Source: Brachynemurus nebulosus
Taxonomy: Eukaryota > Arthropoda > Insecta > Neuroptera > Myrmeleontidae
Assembly (NCBI GenBank): GCA_035578155.1
Contig: JAPWDM010000005.1
Coordinates: 23,372,877-23,436,876, forward strand
Length of the DNA: 64,000 nucleotides
Reading direction: 5' to 3'
Shown here: positions 11,566 through 24,344 of the stretch, in pieces
Layout of the letters: every line of letters begins with the position of its first letter
Numbering within the stretch: position 1 is the stretch's first letter
Translations under genes and position numbers: made by a program
Notes under the pieces: generated by a model
The model's database searches: none
The model's input: the letters and a program-made list of their open reading frames with translations, nothing else
Told to the model about the DNA's origin: nothing

Positions 11566-13019
11566 CATCATGAATTGGTCATACATGCCAAAGTAAATCG
11601 AGTGTTCAAGTAAGCTGGACATCAAGTGAACATATGAATATTGGTGTACATGTGTAAATACGAACAAAAGTTCGTCATACATTAATAATGTTTCACAAGC
11701 ACTCGATAACATTTGAAATTAGAAATATCACCTTTAAATTCAATAATTTTAGTTTAAAAAAAAGTTTAATTAAAAAACAAATTGTGTATGAGATCAATCT
11801 TTCTATTTTACAATACGTGTCGAATTTTATTATTTTTACTCTTTTTAATCAGAACAAAAGAAGGATATCGCTACAATGGAAGAAAGACCGCCTTAGGCGT
11901 TTTTCCAAATTACACATTGCCCAAAAAAACAAAAGTAAAAAAAAAAACTGAACACGTGTACCCATTATTTAAATATTTGTTATTTAATTAGTCTAGTATC
12001 CTGAGGGAAGATTGAAACATTTCCTAACACTTCGCATAATATTTTCACTCGAAATATAGATTGCAAATTTCTATTTATTTCCATCCTATTGGAAATGTTA
12101 ATACGATGATCTCCGGCCAATATCTACCATCAGATATTTTCCAATCAGACTAATTTCTGCCACCGTCGGTAAAATAAATATCTCGATTACCGAAAAGAGC
12201 ATATACACATAGAAAATATCCAAAAATAACCCATCTATTTATTACTTAATACTAAACAATAAAAAAAATAGCACTAAACATTCACATACAGACACCAACA
12301 ACAGTCCGGGCACACTCCGATACACACACACATCGAAAAAAATCAATGATTCTAAAAGATTACGTAATAAAGAATACATGAATAGCCATCAATTTGAATT
12401 ATTTATTTTTCACCCCTATATATTTTATACATTCACTAAAAATATAAAAGGGTGTTAGGTGTATACATGGTATCCCGTTTTGATGTGTACATACGTTTTA
12501 CATGTTAAATAATTGATAACATTGAATGGAATACATATTTAACTAATTTTGGGAAATTATGCTAAACTACACATATTTATCATTATATTATCGAAAATCA
12601 TTAGAAAAAATTAATTTAATATTTGTTCTCAAAAATTGTGCGAAAACGTTCATTATAGTTGCCAAATTACGTCACATTCTTGAAACAGCAACACGTGTTT
12701 TGTGTTACTGACTGATTAAAGTATAAAAGAATGTGACGTCACAACCTGTTTTTAACTACGCGATTAATACCAAAAAAATTACTTTTTCAAGTGAAGTTTC
12801 TATAGCAAGGGTAATGTGCATGAGACTGTAATGAAATCTGTAATGTGAGATTGTATGCAAAACAAACGCTAGTGGCTAGTTTAACATTGACCCATTGTCA
12901 TGTGATTTATAGTTTATATTGTACAAATTATTTAATTTATCCACAACATTCTGGATGTACTATTTGACTTGATATGTCGCAGTATGTCATTACCGAGAAA
13001 TCTTATTTTTAATAAATTT
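11566..13019. other. Inverted copy of 9464-9628, then AT-rich non-coding DNA
   Basis: 11566-11720 is the inverse of 9464-9628. The rest holds no supported gene. A 15-bp inverted pair (TTACGTCACATTCTT at about 12664 and AAGAATGTGACGTCA at about 12729) could form a hairpin and includes a CRE-like TGACGTCA. Frames at 11688-11991 have no recognisable domain. Confidence 0.5.
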
Positions 13020-13720
13020 TTTCTTTAATAATAAATAATAAAAATAAAATAAAGTAAAAAAAAATGTTTTTTAAGAAAAAGCTTTTATTTAAAAAAATGG
13101 GCTAAAAAAATAACTTTTGAGTGAAGTTTGAAGCAATATGCAACATAATTTATAAAAGCTTGAGGCGTTATCATTAATTATTTCTGTTTTGGATATAAGT
13201 GTAGCTATTTTAATTTTCAGTAGTTACCAAATTTAATTAAACGCCTCAAGCTTTTATAAATTATGTTGCATATTGCTTCAAACTTCACTCAAAAGTTATT
13301 TTATTTTTTTTAGCCCATTTTTAAATAAAAGCTTTGTCTTAAAAAACATTTTTTTTACTTTATTTTATTTTCTACTTTTTAATAATTACAATTAATTTAA
13401 AAAAAATTTAAAATTTTTTTACCTATATTTTAATCGGTTAATTTACCCTAATCAGACATAACTATGGAAAGAAAAAATTGCAATGTAGAATTAATGGACA
13501 ATATTTGACAATTCGAAATGTCAAAAAGTTGCAAAGATCAACAATTTTGGTTTGGGGCGAATTAGGGAAAAACTAATTATACAATATTGCATTGTCATCG
13601 AGGTTATACACGTATGCAAAATTTGAAACCTCTAGCTCAATTAGAACCTGTCTAAATTTTGATTCCAAGATTTGATCTAAACCAACATACTAACATAGCA
13701 AGTTAAATAAAAGCTTTTAA
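13020..13720 (-). mobile_element. Family M element, copy M2, inverted relative to M1
   Basis: It matches M1 in reverse along its whole length, with point differences and small indels. It ends TTAAATAAAAGCTTTTAA at 13720. It includes the same internal palindrome (about 13030-13370). With M1 it frames 8.5-13.7 kb as a large inverted-repeat arrangement. Confidence 0.75.
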
Positions 13721-14240
13721 AAAATAGATATATATTTTACATACTAAAAACATTATTCTTACGATTAAATTTACTTATGTTCATTAAAAGTTAGATAAAA
13801 ATAAATTCACTTAACTTTCATTATTATTACCTACCAATGAATTTCTGTCCAAATATTTATATTTGTATTATTTCAAAGCCAATCTTCAGACATAAATTAT
13901 TTTATGGTAAATAGACAATTATGGTTATCCATTCTGATTCTAATCTGACGGCATTTAATCTGAAACTCGGTTTAAAAATATAATTAAACGTTAATTCTTT
14001 TCCACATTTTTGTTATTAGCTTCACACGTTCATTCATAACGGCGAGTCGTTCAATAAAGTCCTACCAATAGAATTTATGTAACGTCGAATCGGTTACAAG
14101 ACCATAGAAATCTTTACTTCGGTCGTGTAGTCTTGAGCACACTCACAAATTTTCATTAGGCCTTTATGGATAACAGTAACTGACGCATCGTGACGAGCAA
14201 ACGAATGATGGTTCATGTACCTACATGACTTTAGCAACTT
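13721..14240. other. AT-rich non-coding stretch
   Basis: No gene or repeat recognised. 14040-14225 is somewhat less AT-rich but has no frame. Confidence 0.5.
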
Positions 14241-14243
14241 TTA

Positions 14244-14703
14244 GGCCCGATTTACATTAACGCTCTGCTCTCACTCCGATATCACTCCACTCCAGGTTCG
14301 ATAAAATATTCTTACACAATAAACAATGAGTGTATTCACATCATCGCTCTGATATCGGTCCGATATCAGTCACGGTTCTCTCTCGCTCCAATGTCACTCC
14401 AATATCAATACCACTCAGGTAATATTTTATCGAAGCGATATCAGACTTGTCATGGCTTGTACCTATAGTGTAAACACTTTTTTGATTCCACTCCACTCCG
14501 CTTGCGTTCAGTTATTATGAAAAGATATTTGTATCGAATTGAGACCGAACTGGGAGTGTACCCAGAGTGGCATTATAATGTGAATAGAGAACGAATAGGT
14601 ACCAGCATGATATCAGCACTATAATGTGAACACAACAAGATTATATCGAATCGGGAGCGTAGTGATATCCGAGTGAGAGCAGAGCGTTAATGTAAATCGG
14701 GCC
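14244..14703. mobile_element. PIF/Harbinger-type MITE H
   Basis: Near-perfect terminal inverted repeats of about 35 bp begin GGCCCGATTTACATTAACGC. The 3-bp target duplication TTA is intact (14241-14243 and 14704-14706), as expected for PIF/Harbinger. The body is filled with GATATC-centred motifs (CCGATATCACTCC, GATATCGG, GCGATATCAG, GTGATATCC) in both orientations. There is no transposase frame. The high terminal identity suggests a fairly recent copy. Confidence 0.88.
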
Positions 14704-14706
14704 TTA

Positions 14707-15699
14707 TTCTCACACGTTTCTCAAAATTTTATTCCATATTTAAAAACATCATATTGTTCGGAATACTTACTATCTACGCAGGTACGAATAATTTTACAAT
14801 AAAATAATTTTATTTTACAAAAAAATAATAATAATAATAATAATAATAATCAGAAATAGAAACTAATAACATAACATTTTTCTTACGGAAACGTAAATCG
14901 TATGTGTACATCCAAACGAAACATCCCGTACATGTGCTCACTACACCTAGTCACATAAAATACTACCACTATTGCCGCTACAACTACACCACATTAATAA
15001 AAAACACCCCGAAAAGTTTGCGAAAAAAAAAAAACAAATATGGAAAAAAGTGAAAGGTTCCTAATAATTAATTAAATGGAACTTGTTCGAAATGGTCGAA
15101 ATGTTCGAAAATCTATAATTCATTATTTTTATGTGTACGTACCCGTCGTAGCTGGGCTGCTCGTTTGAATGTTATAAGTTTTCTATTTTCGTTTTTCCGA
15201 CTGGCAAAATAAATTTAAAAAGAAAACATGCTAAACGAGCATCATTCATTTTTAAAATACATTGATGGCTTCCCTTTATGAAAATTTATTTGACTAACAT
15301 ACACGACAGGTTCGTATTGAAACGAAAAAGTCAATATTGTAAATGTCAGCTCAAGAGAATTCTAGCACCTCGATTCCAGGTCATAAGTTTAGTCACCAGT
15401 GGTTTTACAGCCCGAGTACTTTCACAGTAAACTTCCCCAGGGGCCGACAATATTTTTAAAGAAACTTTATATAAACAAATACATAAAATGATTCAACTTG
15501 TGTAAGCACATGGACCCAACAACAAAAAGTAAGATAATAAACTTGTAAAAATAAATATACATAAAATAAATAAATAAATAAGTAAATAAAAACTAATAAA
15601 TTAATAATATAAAATATTTTTTATAAATATTTTTAAGTGGTTTGTTTTTTCTAAATATTGAGCACGATCGGCCTCTATGGTTGTTGTGATTATTTTCAG
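14707..15699. other. AT-rich non-coding stretch with (AAT)n
   Basis: An (AAT)n microsatellite occupies about 14823-14851, and AAAT-type runs lie near 15561-15610. No gene seen. Confidence 0.55.
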
Positions 15700-16012
15700 A
15701 TACCGAAAACATGGAATTTAAAGTGTTAATTTTAAATGAAATTACTGTGTATCCGCCATTAGTTGGAATAAAATTTGGTAGTGTAATATGAAATGTCGTC
15801 CTCCGACCGCTTCGTCTACCATGTCATACAGATAAATTTTGACACTTTCTTAAGCAGTACAGAAATGTTTAAAAGCAATTCTTTAATTTTAAATAGAATT
15901 ATTTTAACGTAGAATCATTTCCACCATTACTTAAAATAACACTCGGTTATGCAATATGAAATGTCGTGTTCCGACCACTTGGTTGACCTTTTGTCCATAA
16001 AATTAGCTCCGG
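15700..16012 (+). repeat. Satellite-like tandem repeat S, array 1
   Basis: About two and a half units of a ~168-bp repeat. The landmark AATATGAAATGTCGT, followed by a TCCGACC phrase, starts at 15785 and 15953. Between them lies GCAATTCTTTAATTTTAAAT. The same unit recurs at 17990-18262. Confidence 0.7.
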
Positions 16013-16900
16013 CGTTTCCTTTTTTGTAAAACAAAAAAGGTACTGCTGTGCGACTATATTAATAAAAGTACTAAATTCCATTAAAACATGGAAGCAAAAG
16101 GCAACATATAAAAATTATATTCATTTTTGTAATTCATTGTAATGCATACATCTTTCTGCAGATCGGTGAGATATTTTTGTGGCCCGGCACCGGTCCGCGA
16201 ACCAGCGGTTTGGAAACACTGATGTATAAGACCAAGTAAAAAACATCTCAAAACTATGTACAAAGTAGTCCCGATCGAGTGTAGTAGTATCCTATTATGA
16301 ATAGTTAAACATTTTTTCTACTAATTCACAAAAACTTATATTCCTTTACTAAAATACTTTCAAAAAATTTTTTGTCTGTCAAAAACCAAATTACCTGTGA
16401 TTAAAATTTAAATTATCCTAAATTTTTTTTTATTTAATCTTCAATTTGGGGCGACACTAATAGCACAATGGCTATACAGGGAGCCATTAAAATCTTTTTG
16501 GTGAAAATCTTGCTTCAATGGAAATTCATACGACTATATATATATGTACGTAATAAAAACAAAACAAAAAAAGGAAAACTAACACCATAATGGAAAAAAA
16601 TGGTTCGTTTATAATTTTCCGGGAAATTTTTATTACACCTGCCAACATTAGGCAACCAATGTGGATGTTGATAACACGAAAAATGGAAAATGAAAAGAGA
16701 AATAAATATCAAGATACATATATACAGTGAAATGAAAATTTGGAAAATGATATTTCAAGATGGTTGGTTATTTTTTATTTTGAAAAATAGTTTTATAGTG
16801 TCGTTGGTGAAGAAATAATTATGAGAGAAAATAAACCTATATTTATAAATAAAATAAAATTCGGCAAGTACGTGTTAAACCAGAATTTCGTAGTTCAGTA
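16013..16900. other. AT-rich DNA with a hAT-like end
   Basis: 16018-16040 is a short palindrome (CCTTTTTTG / CAAAAAAGG). 16160-16221 reads GGCCCGGCACCGGTCCGCGA then AACCAGCGGTTTGGAAACACTG, which on the minus strand is a hAT-type end (CAGTGTTTCCAAACCGCTGG). No matching second end was found. No gene. Confidence 0.5.
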
Positions 16901-17808
16901 AGGGAGACTGGGGTAAAGTGGCCACTCTAAGACAAAATGTTCTTTAGTTTATTTATTTGAAAAAAAATTAGAGATTAATAAGTATTTAGCATATAGTTGC
17001 TTTAGTGCAGAACCAATAACCATCAATATATATTATCAACAATATCTTGAAAGGTATTTTTGCAATTTTTGTTTTTCGCAACATGTGCAAAGTGCCCACT
17101 TTATCCCACTATGTTGGGCAAAGTTGCCAGGGGTACCTATTTTAACCCAAAAAGAAATCTTGAAGTAATAAACATGTTTTTATACAAAATCAAACTATGT
17201 TTGTATCATTAATTATTATGTATCAACAGACGGACATTGAAGTCTCATTATAAGGGTTCCTTTTTCACATTTTTTCTCGGAACCCTAAAAACTGATTTCA
17301 GGCAATTCTTTTGTTTATGAAATATAAAGAACTAAATAAAAGTTCTGAATTTAATATAATATGTTAAAATACTCTAAGAATTCAATTTGAGCAGCGATTG
17401 GAGACACTGACCACTTTGCCCCATTATAAGCCTGGCCACTTTACCCCGTTAGATGCCATTTCGGCAAACCACAATTAATTTCAAGAAAGAATTTCCTGAT
17501 TCATCGATAACTATATTATTTTAAAGGTAATTAGACACAGTTTTTAGCTATCCCAATTAAATGTATTCGTAATTAATAAGAAAATAATGAGAATACAACT
17601 TAAAACTTACTTTACATTAACACTCGAAAATTAAGAAAATTCGTTATAATTCATAAAATCTAGCGAACTGATCACTGACTTTTTAATAGAATACTAATGG
17701 CTTCTCGACAAGCTAGTATTCAACTTCGCCACAAGATTGGAGTAGTTTCCGGTGAGTAAAGGCTAATAGGCACTTTACCTCCACTGGCGACTTTACCCCA
17801 GTCTCCTC
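16901..17808 (+). mobile_element. Family E DNA transposon, non-autonomous, TA-flanked
   Basis: The left end is AGGGAGACTGGGGTAAAGTG and the right end finishes GACTTTACCCCAGTCTCCTC. TA lies outside both ends (16899-16900 and 17809-17810). The terminal motif (GGGGTAAAGTGGCC or CCACTTTACCCC, with variants) is repeated internally near 17090, 17105, 17408, 17435 and 17770. No transposase frame. The superfamily is not resolved. Confidence 0.8.
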
Positions 17809-17989
17809 TACCTAAAATTTTTCATAATTCTCATTTCTCAGGGTAAAATATTTCATGCTTTTATTTAATATCAAAATTAACCTTCCGTTTGTTAATAATA
17901 TAATTATCTAAACCTTTCACTTCCTATATCAGTTTAAATATGTTCAAAAATATAGTTTTTATAAAACGATCCTGTGTCTTAGATTGCGT

Positions 17990-18262
17990 AAGATCCGACA
18001 CTGACTATTACAATATGAAATGTCGTTTTTCGACCACTTGATCGACCACATAATTCAGATAAATATTAACACTTTATTAAGCATTAGAGAAATATTTAAA
18101 AGCAATTCTTTAATTTTAAATAGAATTCTTATAGCCTGGAATCATTTCCGCCATTAATTGAAATAACATTAGATCGTATAATACTTTTAAAATGTCGTTT
18201 TCCGACCACTTGGCCGAGCATGTAATTTAGATAGGTAAATATCGACACAGTCAAAGCCGGAT
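17990..18262 (+). repeat. Satellite-like tandem repeat S, array 2
   Basis: Two units of the same ~170-bp repeat as 15700-16012. The landmark AATGTCGTTTTTCGACC is at 18019 and AATGTCGTTTTCCGACC at 18190, spaced 171 bp. GCAATTCTTTAATTTTAAAT is again present between them. Confidence 0.7.
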
Positions 18263-18498
18263 CATTCTATAGACAAATGGTTACGGTCCGGTTCCTTGAA
18301 GGGTTCGATCAAACTGTGTATATTGAATATTTGAATCAATATTTGAGATTTGTTTTAGTTTTTCACATTATTTATTTTTGCATTATTTGTTGTTTTATAT
18401 TTTTTGTGTGCTCCATATCTTGTGGTGGTGGGAGGGCGCCCGGTAAGAAGAAAATGTTTAGTGCCCGAAAGTAGGTTAATCCATCCGTGCAAGTAAGC
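18263..18498. other. Short non-coding stretch
   Basis: Contains a 65-codon frame (18277-18474) with no recognisable domain. No repeat copy was found. Confidence 0.4.

Positions 18499-19382
<884 letters not shown>

Positions 19383-19454
<72 letters not shown>
19383..19454. repeat. (TA)n tract
   Basis: About 36 TA units between the palindrome and the B 3' part. Confidence 0.92.
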
Positions 19455-19459
<5 letters not shown>

Positions 19460-19560
19460 ATATACAATAAATTTTAGTAAATATTATTTTCGGTTTCTAG
19501 GGACCTCAAAACAAATTTTTGCCATAGTCCCGGGCTCAAGTCGCGTCATGACAGTGGCTT

Positions 19561-20887
19561 GAACAACGGCGGTTGGAAGGATTGCCAATTTTATAATGTC
19601 ACAATTGTAAACTTTTTTAAGAAATAATTTTTCGATCGATAAATATTTCTGTCAATCAAATTTTTTGTAACATACATTAATTTAAATCTTTGTAGACCTT
19701 TGTAGATCATCTTTACATTACCATTTCGTCGACTTTTTGAAATAATAAATACACCACATCTTGCATACGCTTTCTCAGCGTTGTGTTGACTATCGTTGAT
19801 ATCTAATATATGTTTATAGTATTAATAAAATATGCATTAATACAAATAGGTCAGATTTAGGTATTAATGGAAACCGCTGCTCATTTTGAAACATAATTGA
19901 AGACCGTCCGGCACAAAGGCTGAAAGTACTATTTTTAATATGGTCGAAAAATCAATATAAACTAAATAAAATCTGAAAAAATTTATCGAAAAGGAAAACA
20001 AAAATTTGGATTTATTCTTAACAAATTGTATAAAAAAATTACAATGGTAGAGTGTAATATCATTAATTCAAAAGTTCTATTAGACTTAAAGTTTAAAAAT
20101 TCAAATATGGTGGAATTACGATCAGTATATATGCATAAAATTAGACGGTGTATCTACTTAGATGAAATGCCATTTTTTTATGACTATAACTATTGAAGTA
20201 ACAAACTTAGGACTTTCAATTTTGAACATGTTATTGGCGATGATACTTACAACATTTTTCACTAATAAACGTGATTTTGTAAATTATGGCACTTACAGCC
20301 TTTCTGCCGGACAGTCTTCAATTGTTATTGCACCACCATCTCAAAAAGTCACTTAATTTTAGTCGAACTAAACATTGATTAATTTTCATATTATTATCGA
20401 TTACAATTTCAAAAATAATTATTATATTTTTTCACTGTCAGATGTAATTAAACAATTTAATATAAATATGTAACCAATCTATTTAAATCTATTTTGTTAA
20501 TCATATTCAAACTGTCATTAATGGAAATCTGATATCCATTATTTGATTAACAGAGCTCTGCATGGGTGTAGGTAAATGGACTATAGGACTGACTGGGCGA
20601 TGAGAATAGGTGATCCTGTTTAATACAATACACGACACATATTATATAATAACTCCATACCACTGGCTCGTTGGTGCTTCATTTAATAGCCAATTACATT
20701 AATGTAATACAATATTTCACATTATGTATTATAATAATTAAATTTTCACAATTACCCGGCTCGAATCGGCTGAAATCTATATTAATTTTGACGTTATAGT
20801 CTTATTATTATGTATTGTACAAAAACTTGTTTTTAAAATAACGTAGTGCCTGAAACTAAAAATAATTTTTTATTGATTGTCTATATA
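19561..20887. other. AT-rich non-coding stretch
   Basis: No supported gene. The 64-codon frame at 20162-20356 has no recognised domain. No repeat partner was seen. Confidence 0.5.
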
Positions 20888-22000
20888 GGGTAAGTGCGGG
20901 AGAGATGCCGCGTCGGGAGTGATGCCGCAGTAGCCATAGTTCGTCCGTTGATTGATAGATAGCACTATTAATGGATTATATGTTTAAAATAAGTTACCTA
21001 TTTAAGCTGTATATGGTAACATTTATGATTAGTCCATCAGTTTAGTACTTATCCAACTTTTCATTATTGAAAAGTAAGTTTTTTAACATAATATTTTATC
21101 AAGCATTTAATTCATTAGAATTTAAGAATGTATATTTCATTGTTTTAATGAAAATGAGTTTTGTTATTAATTTAGGTATATTTTAATAGTACTGTATAAA
21201 ATTTTAGGTTAGAATTCCGCACTATGCTTGCTATAGCAACATGCGGCAGCTATCCCAACAAAAAGGAGAGATGCCGCATTTAAAGTTGGTATGGATGCCG
21301 CATCATATTACATGTTAAAAACATGGACTTATACCTTAATTATGCAATTTTATTTTTTTTTTTTTTGGAGTGTAAATTATGCCACGTAAATATAAAGGAC
21401 CCGTTAATGGATCTGGAAAAGCTCTCATATTAGTGGAAATAACGAAAGTAATGAGCCTGTGTATTGAATGTTTTGAAAAATACTCAGAAACAAAACAAAG
21501 GTGACTGGTTAAGATATATAAAGTGCCAAAAATGGTTACATATGGCATGCATCATGTATGGAGATGTGTGTAAAATGCAAAATTTTTAATATGAACTATG
21601 CGGCGTCTCTCCTTCTTCTTCCTACGGGTGGGGGGGGGGGGGGGTCCTGTCAGCCCATGCACTGATTCCTAGTGGAATATTGTGCAGTAACCCCGTTTAC
21701 TCATCAGTTATGCGTAAGAGGTCCGCTTCTTTGATGAAGTCAGTTAGGGCCCTTACGGGAGGCGTCTCTCCTTCTTTGATGCGGCATCTCTCCCATAGGT
21801 GTGGGAGAGACGCCGCTTTGTAGGCTCCACAAAAATGTAAATTATAAATCATTTATGACTCAAAATTTAAAATTAATTATAAGTAATTTTAAAGAACAAT
21901 GTTTACATTTATTGTGTACCAAATTTCAAATCAATTAAATGCATATTTTAAGAATTATCAAGTGTTTTGAAAATGTGCGGCATCTCTTCCGCATTCACCC
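20888..22000 (-). mobile_element. Family A DNA transposon, copy A2, inverted
   Basis: Ends are GGGTAAGTGCGGGAGAGATG and ...TGCGGCATCTCTTCCGCATTCACCC. TA precedes the left end; the right flank reads TT, so the duplication is decayed or mutated. It matches A1 in reverse orientation, including repeated GCGGCATCTCTCC-type motifs. It contains a 144-bp insert at 21618-21761 not seen in A1 or A3. Confidence 0.8.
21618..21761. repeat. Foreign insert in A2 with a 15-base G run
   Basis: The insert is bracketed by exact 15-bp direct repeats GCGTCTCTCCTTCTT (21603-21617 and 21762-21776). A1 and A3 have only one version of the junction. The insert starts near CCTACGGGTG with 15 consecutive G (21630-21644) and ends near CCTTACGGGAG. 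It is far more GC-rich than its surroundings. Origin unknown. Confidence 0.7.
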
Positions 22001-23575
22001 TTCCTATATAGAAACATTAAAGCCCTCGATTGAAAATGATTTAAGAAAAAGAATAATTACATATTATAGGTACAGCAGGTAATGATTTAGGTACGCTGCT
22101 AGCGGTTATAACATAATATTAAGATATAGATTGGTTATTAATTTTTTTTTAAAATTATATATCAAACCCAGTCATAAATTTGGTGTGAATCATAATAAAA
22201 ATGTGTTATTTTTACACAAGATATCAAAATTTTTCAACCGGTTAAAGAAACTGACAGTTATGAGTTTATTCGGATGCCTTTCTGATTGAAAAATATACCA
22301 ACAACTTTCCGGCAAAAGTTTATTAATGGATTTGTTCCAACCAACATTCGAATTTATTAACACAAAATTGTCAGTTCCGTGTTTCATTCCGGTTCGGAAT
22401 TTTTGAACTTCTTAGTACGGAGTCAATATATTTCAAATCCTAGATACGAATTTAACGAATACACTGTAAGAAACTGATTACAAAATTTGTAATTTTTGGG
22501 AATGCCTAAAAAACGTGAATATTTTTTTTAAGTTTAGTGTAATTTTATTACTTGTTCTTAAACGTTATCCTGACCTTATTATTTTTTCTAACAGGAAAAA
22601 TTCAATTAATTTTAGGTAAGCCACGTATATTTATTATTTTCGCTTATTATTCAACTAATTAAAATGTAATGAGTAACTCATTTTACTCATTTTTATAAGC
22701 TATTGTTTTACGGTTTATCTTCCTTTAAACCTTATAATTAAAAAAATTTTTTTATAATAAACAGACAACTTTTAAGCTGCTTTGTCAAACATTTCAAATT
22801 TTTTCAAATTTGATTTTGAAATCACTAAAATTGGTTTTTATTAAAATACTTGATACAGAGTAAATATTTTAAATCCTAAACGTGGACTTTAAGGAATATC
22901 TTTTTTGAAACCTTATAATTAAAAAATTTTAATATTAAAACTGACAAATTTTAAGCTTGAACTATTTTGTCAAAAGAAATTTATGATTTAAAAAAAAATA
23001 AAATATTTTTTTACTTTTTAATAATTATGTGTTTTTAGTGAAATGTTTAATGTTTCAACATCACCATTTAGTAACGATTCACCTAAGTTGTGGAAATTTT
23101 ATTAAATTTTGAATTTAGTTAGTGTTCCAGCACATTAAACACCGAACTGAAATTCTAAATTGAATTTGATTTAACCTCTTAAAATGACACTATCAATTTA
23201 AAATATTATATTCACTCGACCTGGAAAATTCCAATGCCTGTTAAAACAAACCTTTAATATATTTATTAAATTTAAATAGCCATATAGTTTGAAAATGAGA
23301 GCACAATCGTTAACAAGCTTTTCAAATATTTTGTAATATTTTTTAATACATACTTTAATTATAACTGTTTTTTGTGCAAGTAAATATTAATATATTATTA
23401 AGTTACCAAAAATGTAGAATAACTTAATTTTGGTGCAGGAAAAAACACCTTTAAGAATTAATAGACTTCATACGGATAGTACCATTTACTATTTATTTCC
23501 AAAAATTAATCATTCGAATACAATTTGATTAATATTATAATGAAGCTAATCAACGTCAAAGATAACAAACACTTA
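22001..23575. other. AT-rich non-coding stretch with a weak tandem duplication
   Basis: The phrase AAACCTTATAATTAAAAAA, then TTTTAAGCT and TTTTGTCAAA, appears at about 22730-22795 and again at 22905-22975. Similar flanks (TTTCAAATCCTAGATACG and TTTTAAATCCTAAACGTGG) suggest an old duplication. No gene. Confidence 0.4.
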
Positions 23576-23765
23576 CGGCCGGTTTTACATTCACATTTAA
23601 AGCCGACTTTAACACTAAAGCCAACTTTAAAACTGATTTTATTTTTGGTACTGTTTTACAATCAAATTTAAAGCCCCGTTAGTGTAAAAGTCGACTTTAA
23701 ACTAAAGTAAGAATTATCTCGACTTTTACTGCTTAAAGTCGGCTTTAACATATTTGTTATTGCTG
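23576..23765. mobile_element. Harbinger-like MITE fragment L
   Basis: The left end follows TTA and reads CGGCCGGTTTTACATTCAC, the style of PIF/Harbinger ends. The body repeats a GTCGACTTTAAA / TTTAAAGCCGACTTTA motif at least five times in both orientations. The right terminal repeat is not present, so the copy is truncated. Confidence 0.45.
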
Positions 23766-24211
23766 ATTATTATCATTGAATTTTGTTTATAAGCATAATT
23801 TTTCTATAAAATAGGTATATATTTGTACCTTAAATAAATAAAATAAAAATTTTATTTGTTTGCTTATTTTCAATAATATTTTTGATTATTTTTACGTCTT
23901 GGATTAATATTCCTTTTAAAACTTAGTAATCCGTTAAAACTTAGATCAGGTGAGGAAAACAGTCATTTTTAGCAAATATCTCACACGATATATTAACTAA
24001 AACTTTTTTTTTATTGGATCAGACTGACCTGCTATTTTAAATTTTTTCTAATCGTTGACTGACAATGTGTGTGCGCATCATCAGGACCTAATATTACGCC
24101 AAAATTCAAATTCGTACGTGACGTAATTTTTTGAGACAAGCCTCTGTAACAGACGCACATAAAAATGATCTTATAAGGGTCCCGTTTTCCGTTGACTGAA
24201 CAAAAACGTTT
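23766..24211. other. AT-rich non-coding stretch
   Basis: No gene or repeat boundary seen. Confidence 0.45.
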
Positions 24212-24344
24212 ATAGTATATTGTGCAATAAGTGCGAGAAATTGTCGATTGCTCACGAAAGCGAAGTTGAGCGCACTCACTACGTTCGTGCGCTCATTCGC
24301 TTGAGTGGGGCAATCGACAATCCCACACGAGTTGCACATACTAT
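24212..24344. repeat. Inverted repeat / small MITE
   Basis: Arms of about 60 bp run from ATAGTATATTGTGCAA to TTGCACATACTAT. Both contain ATTGTCGATTGC and a GAATGAGCGCAC-type block. The centre is CTCACTACG. The minus-strand 85-codon frame here is a translation of the repeat. Confidence 0.6.
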
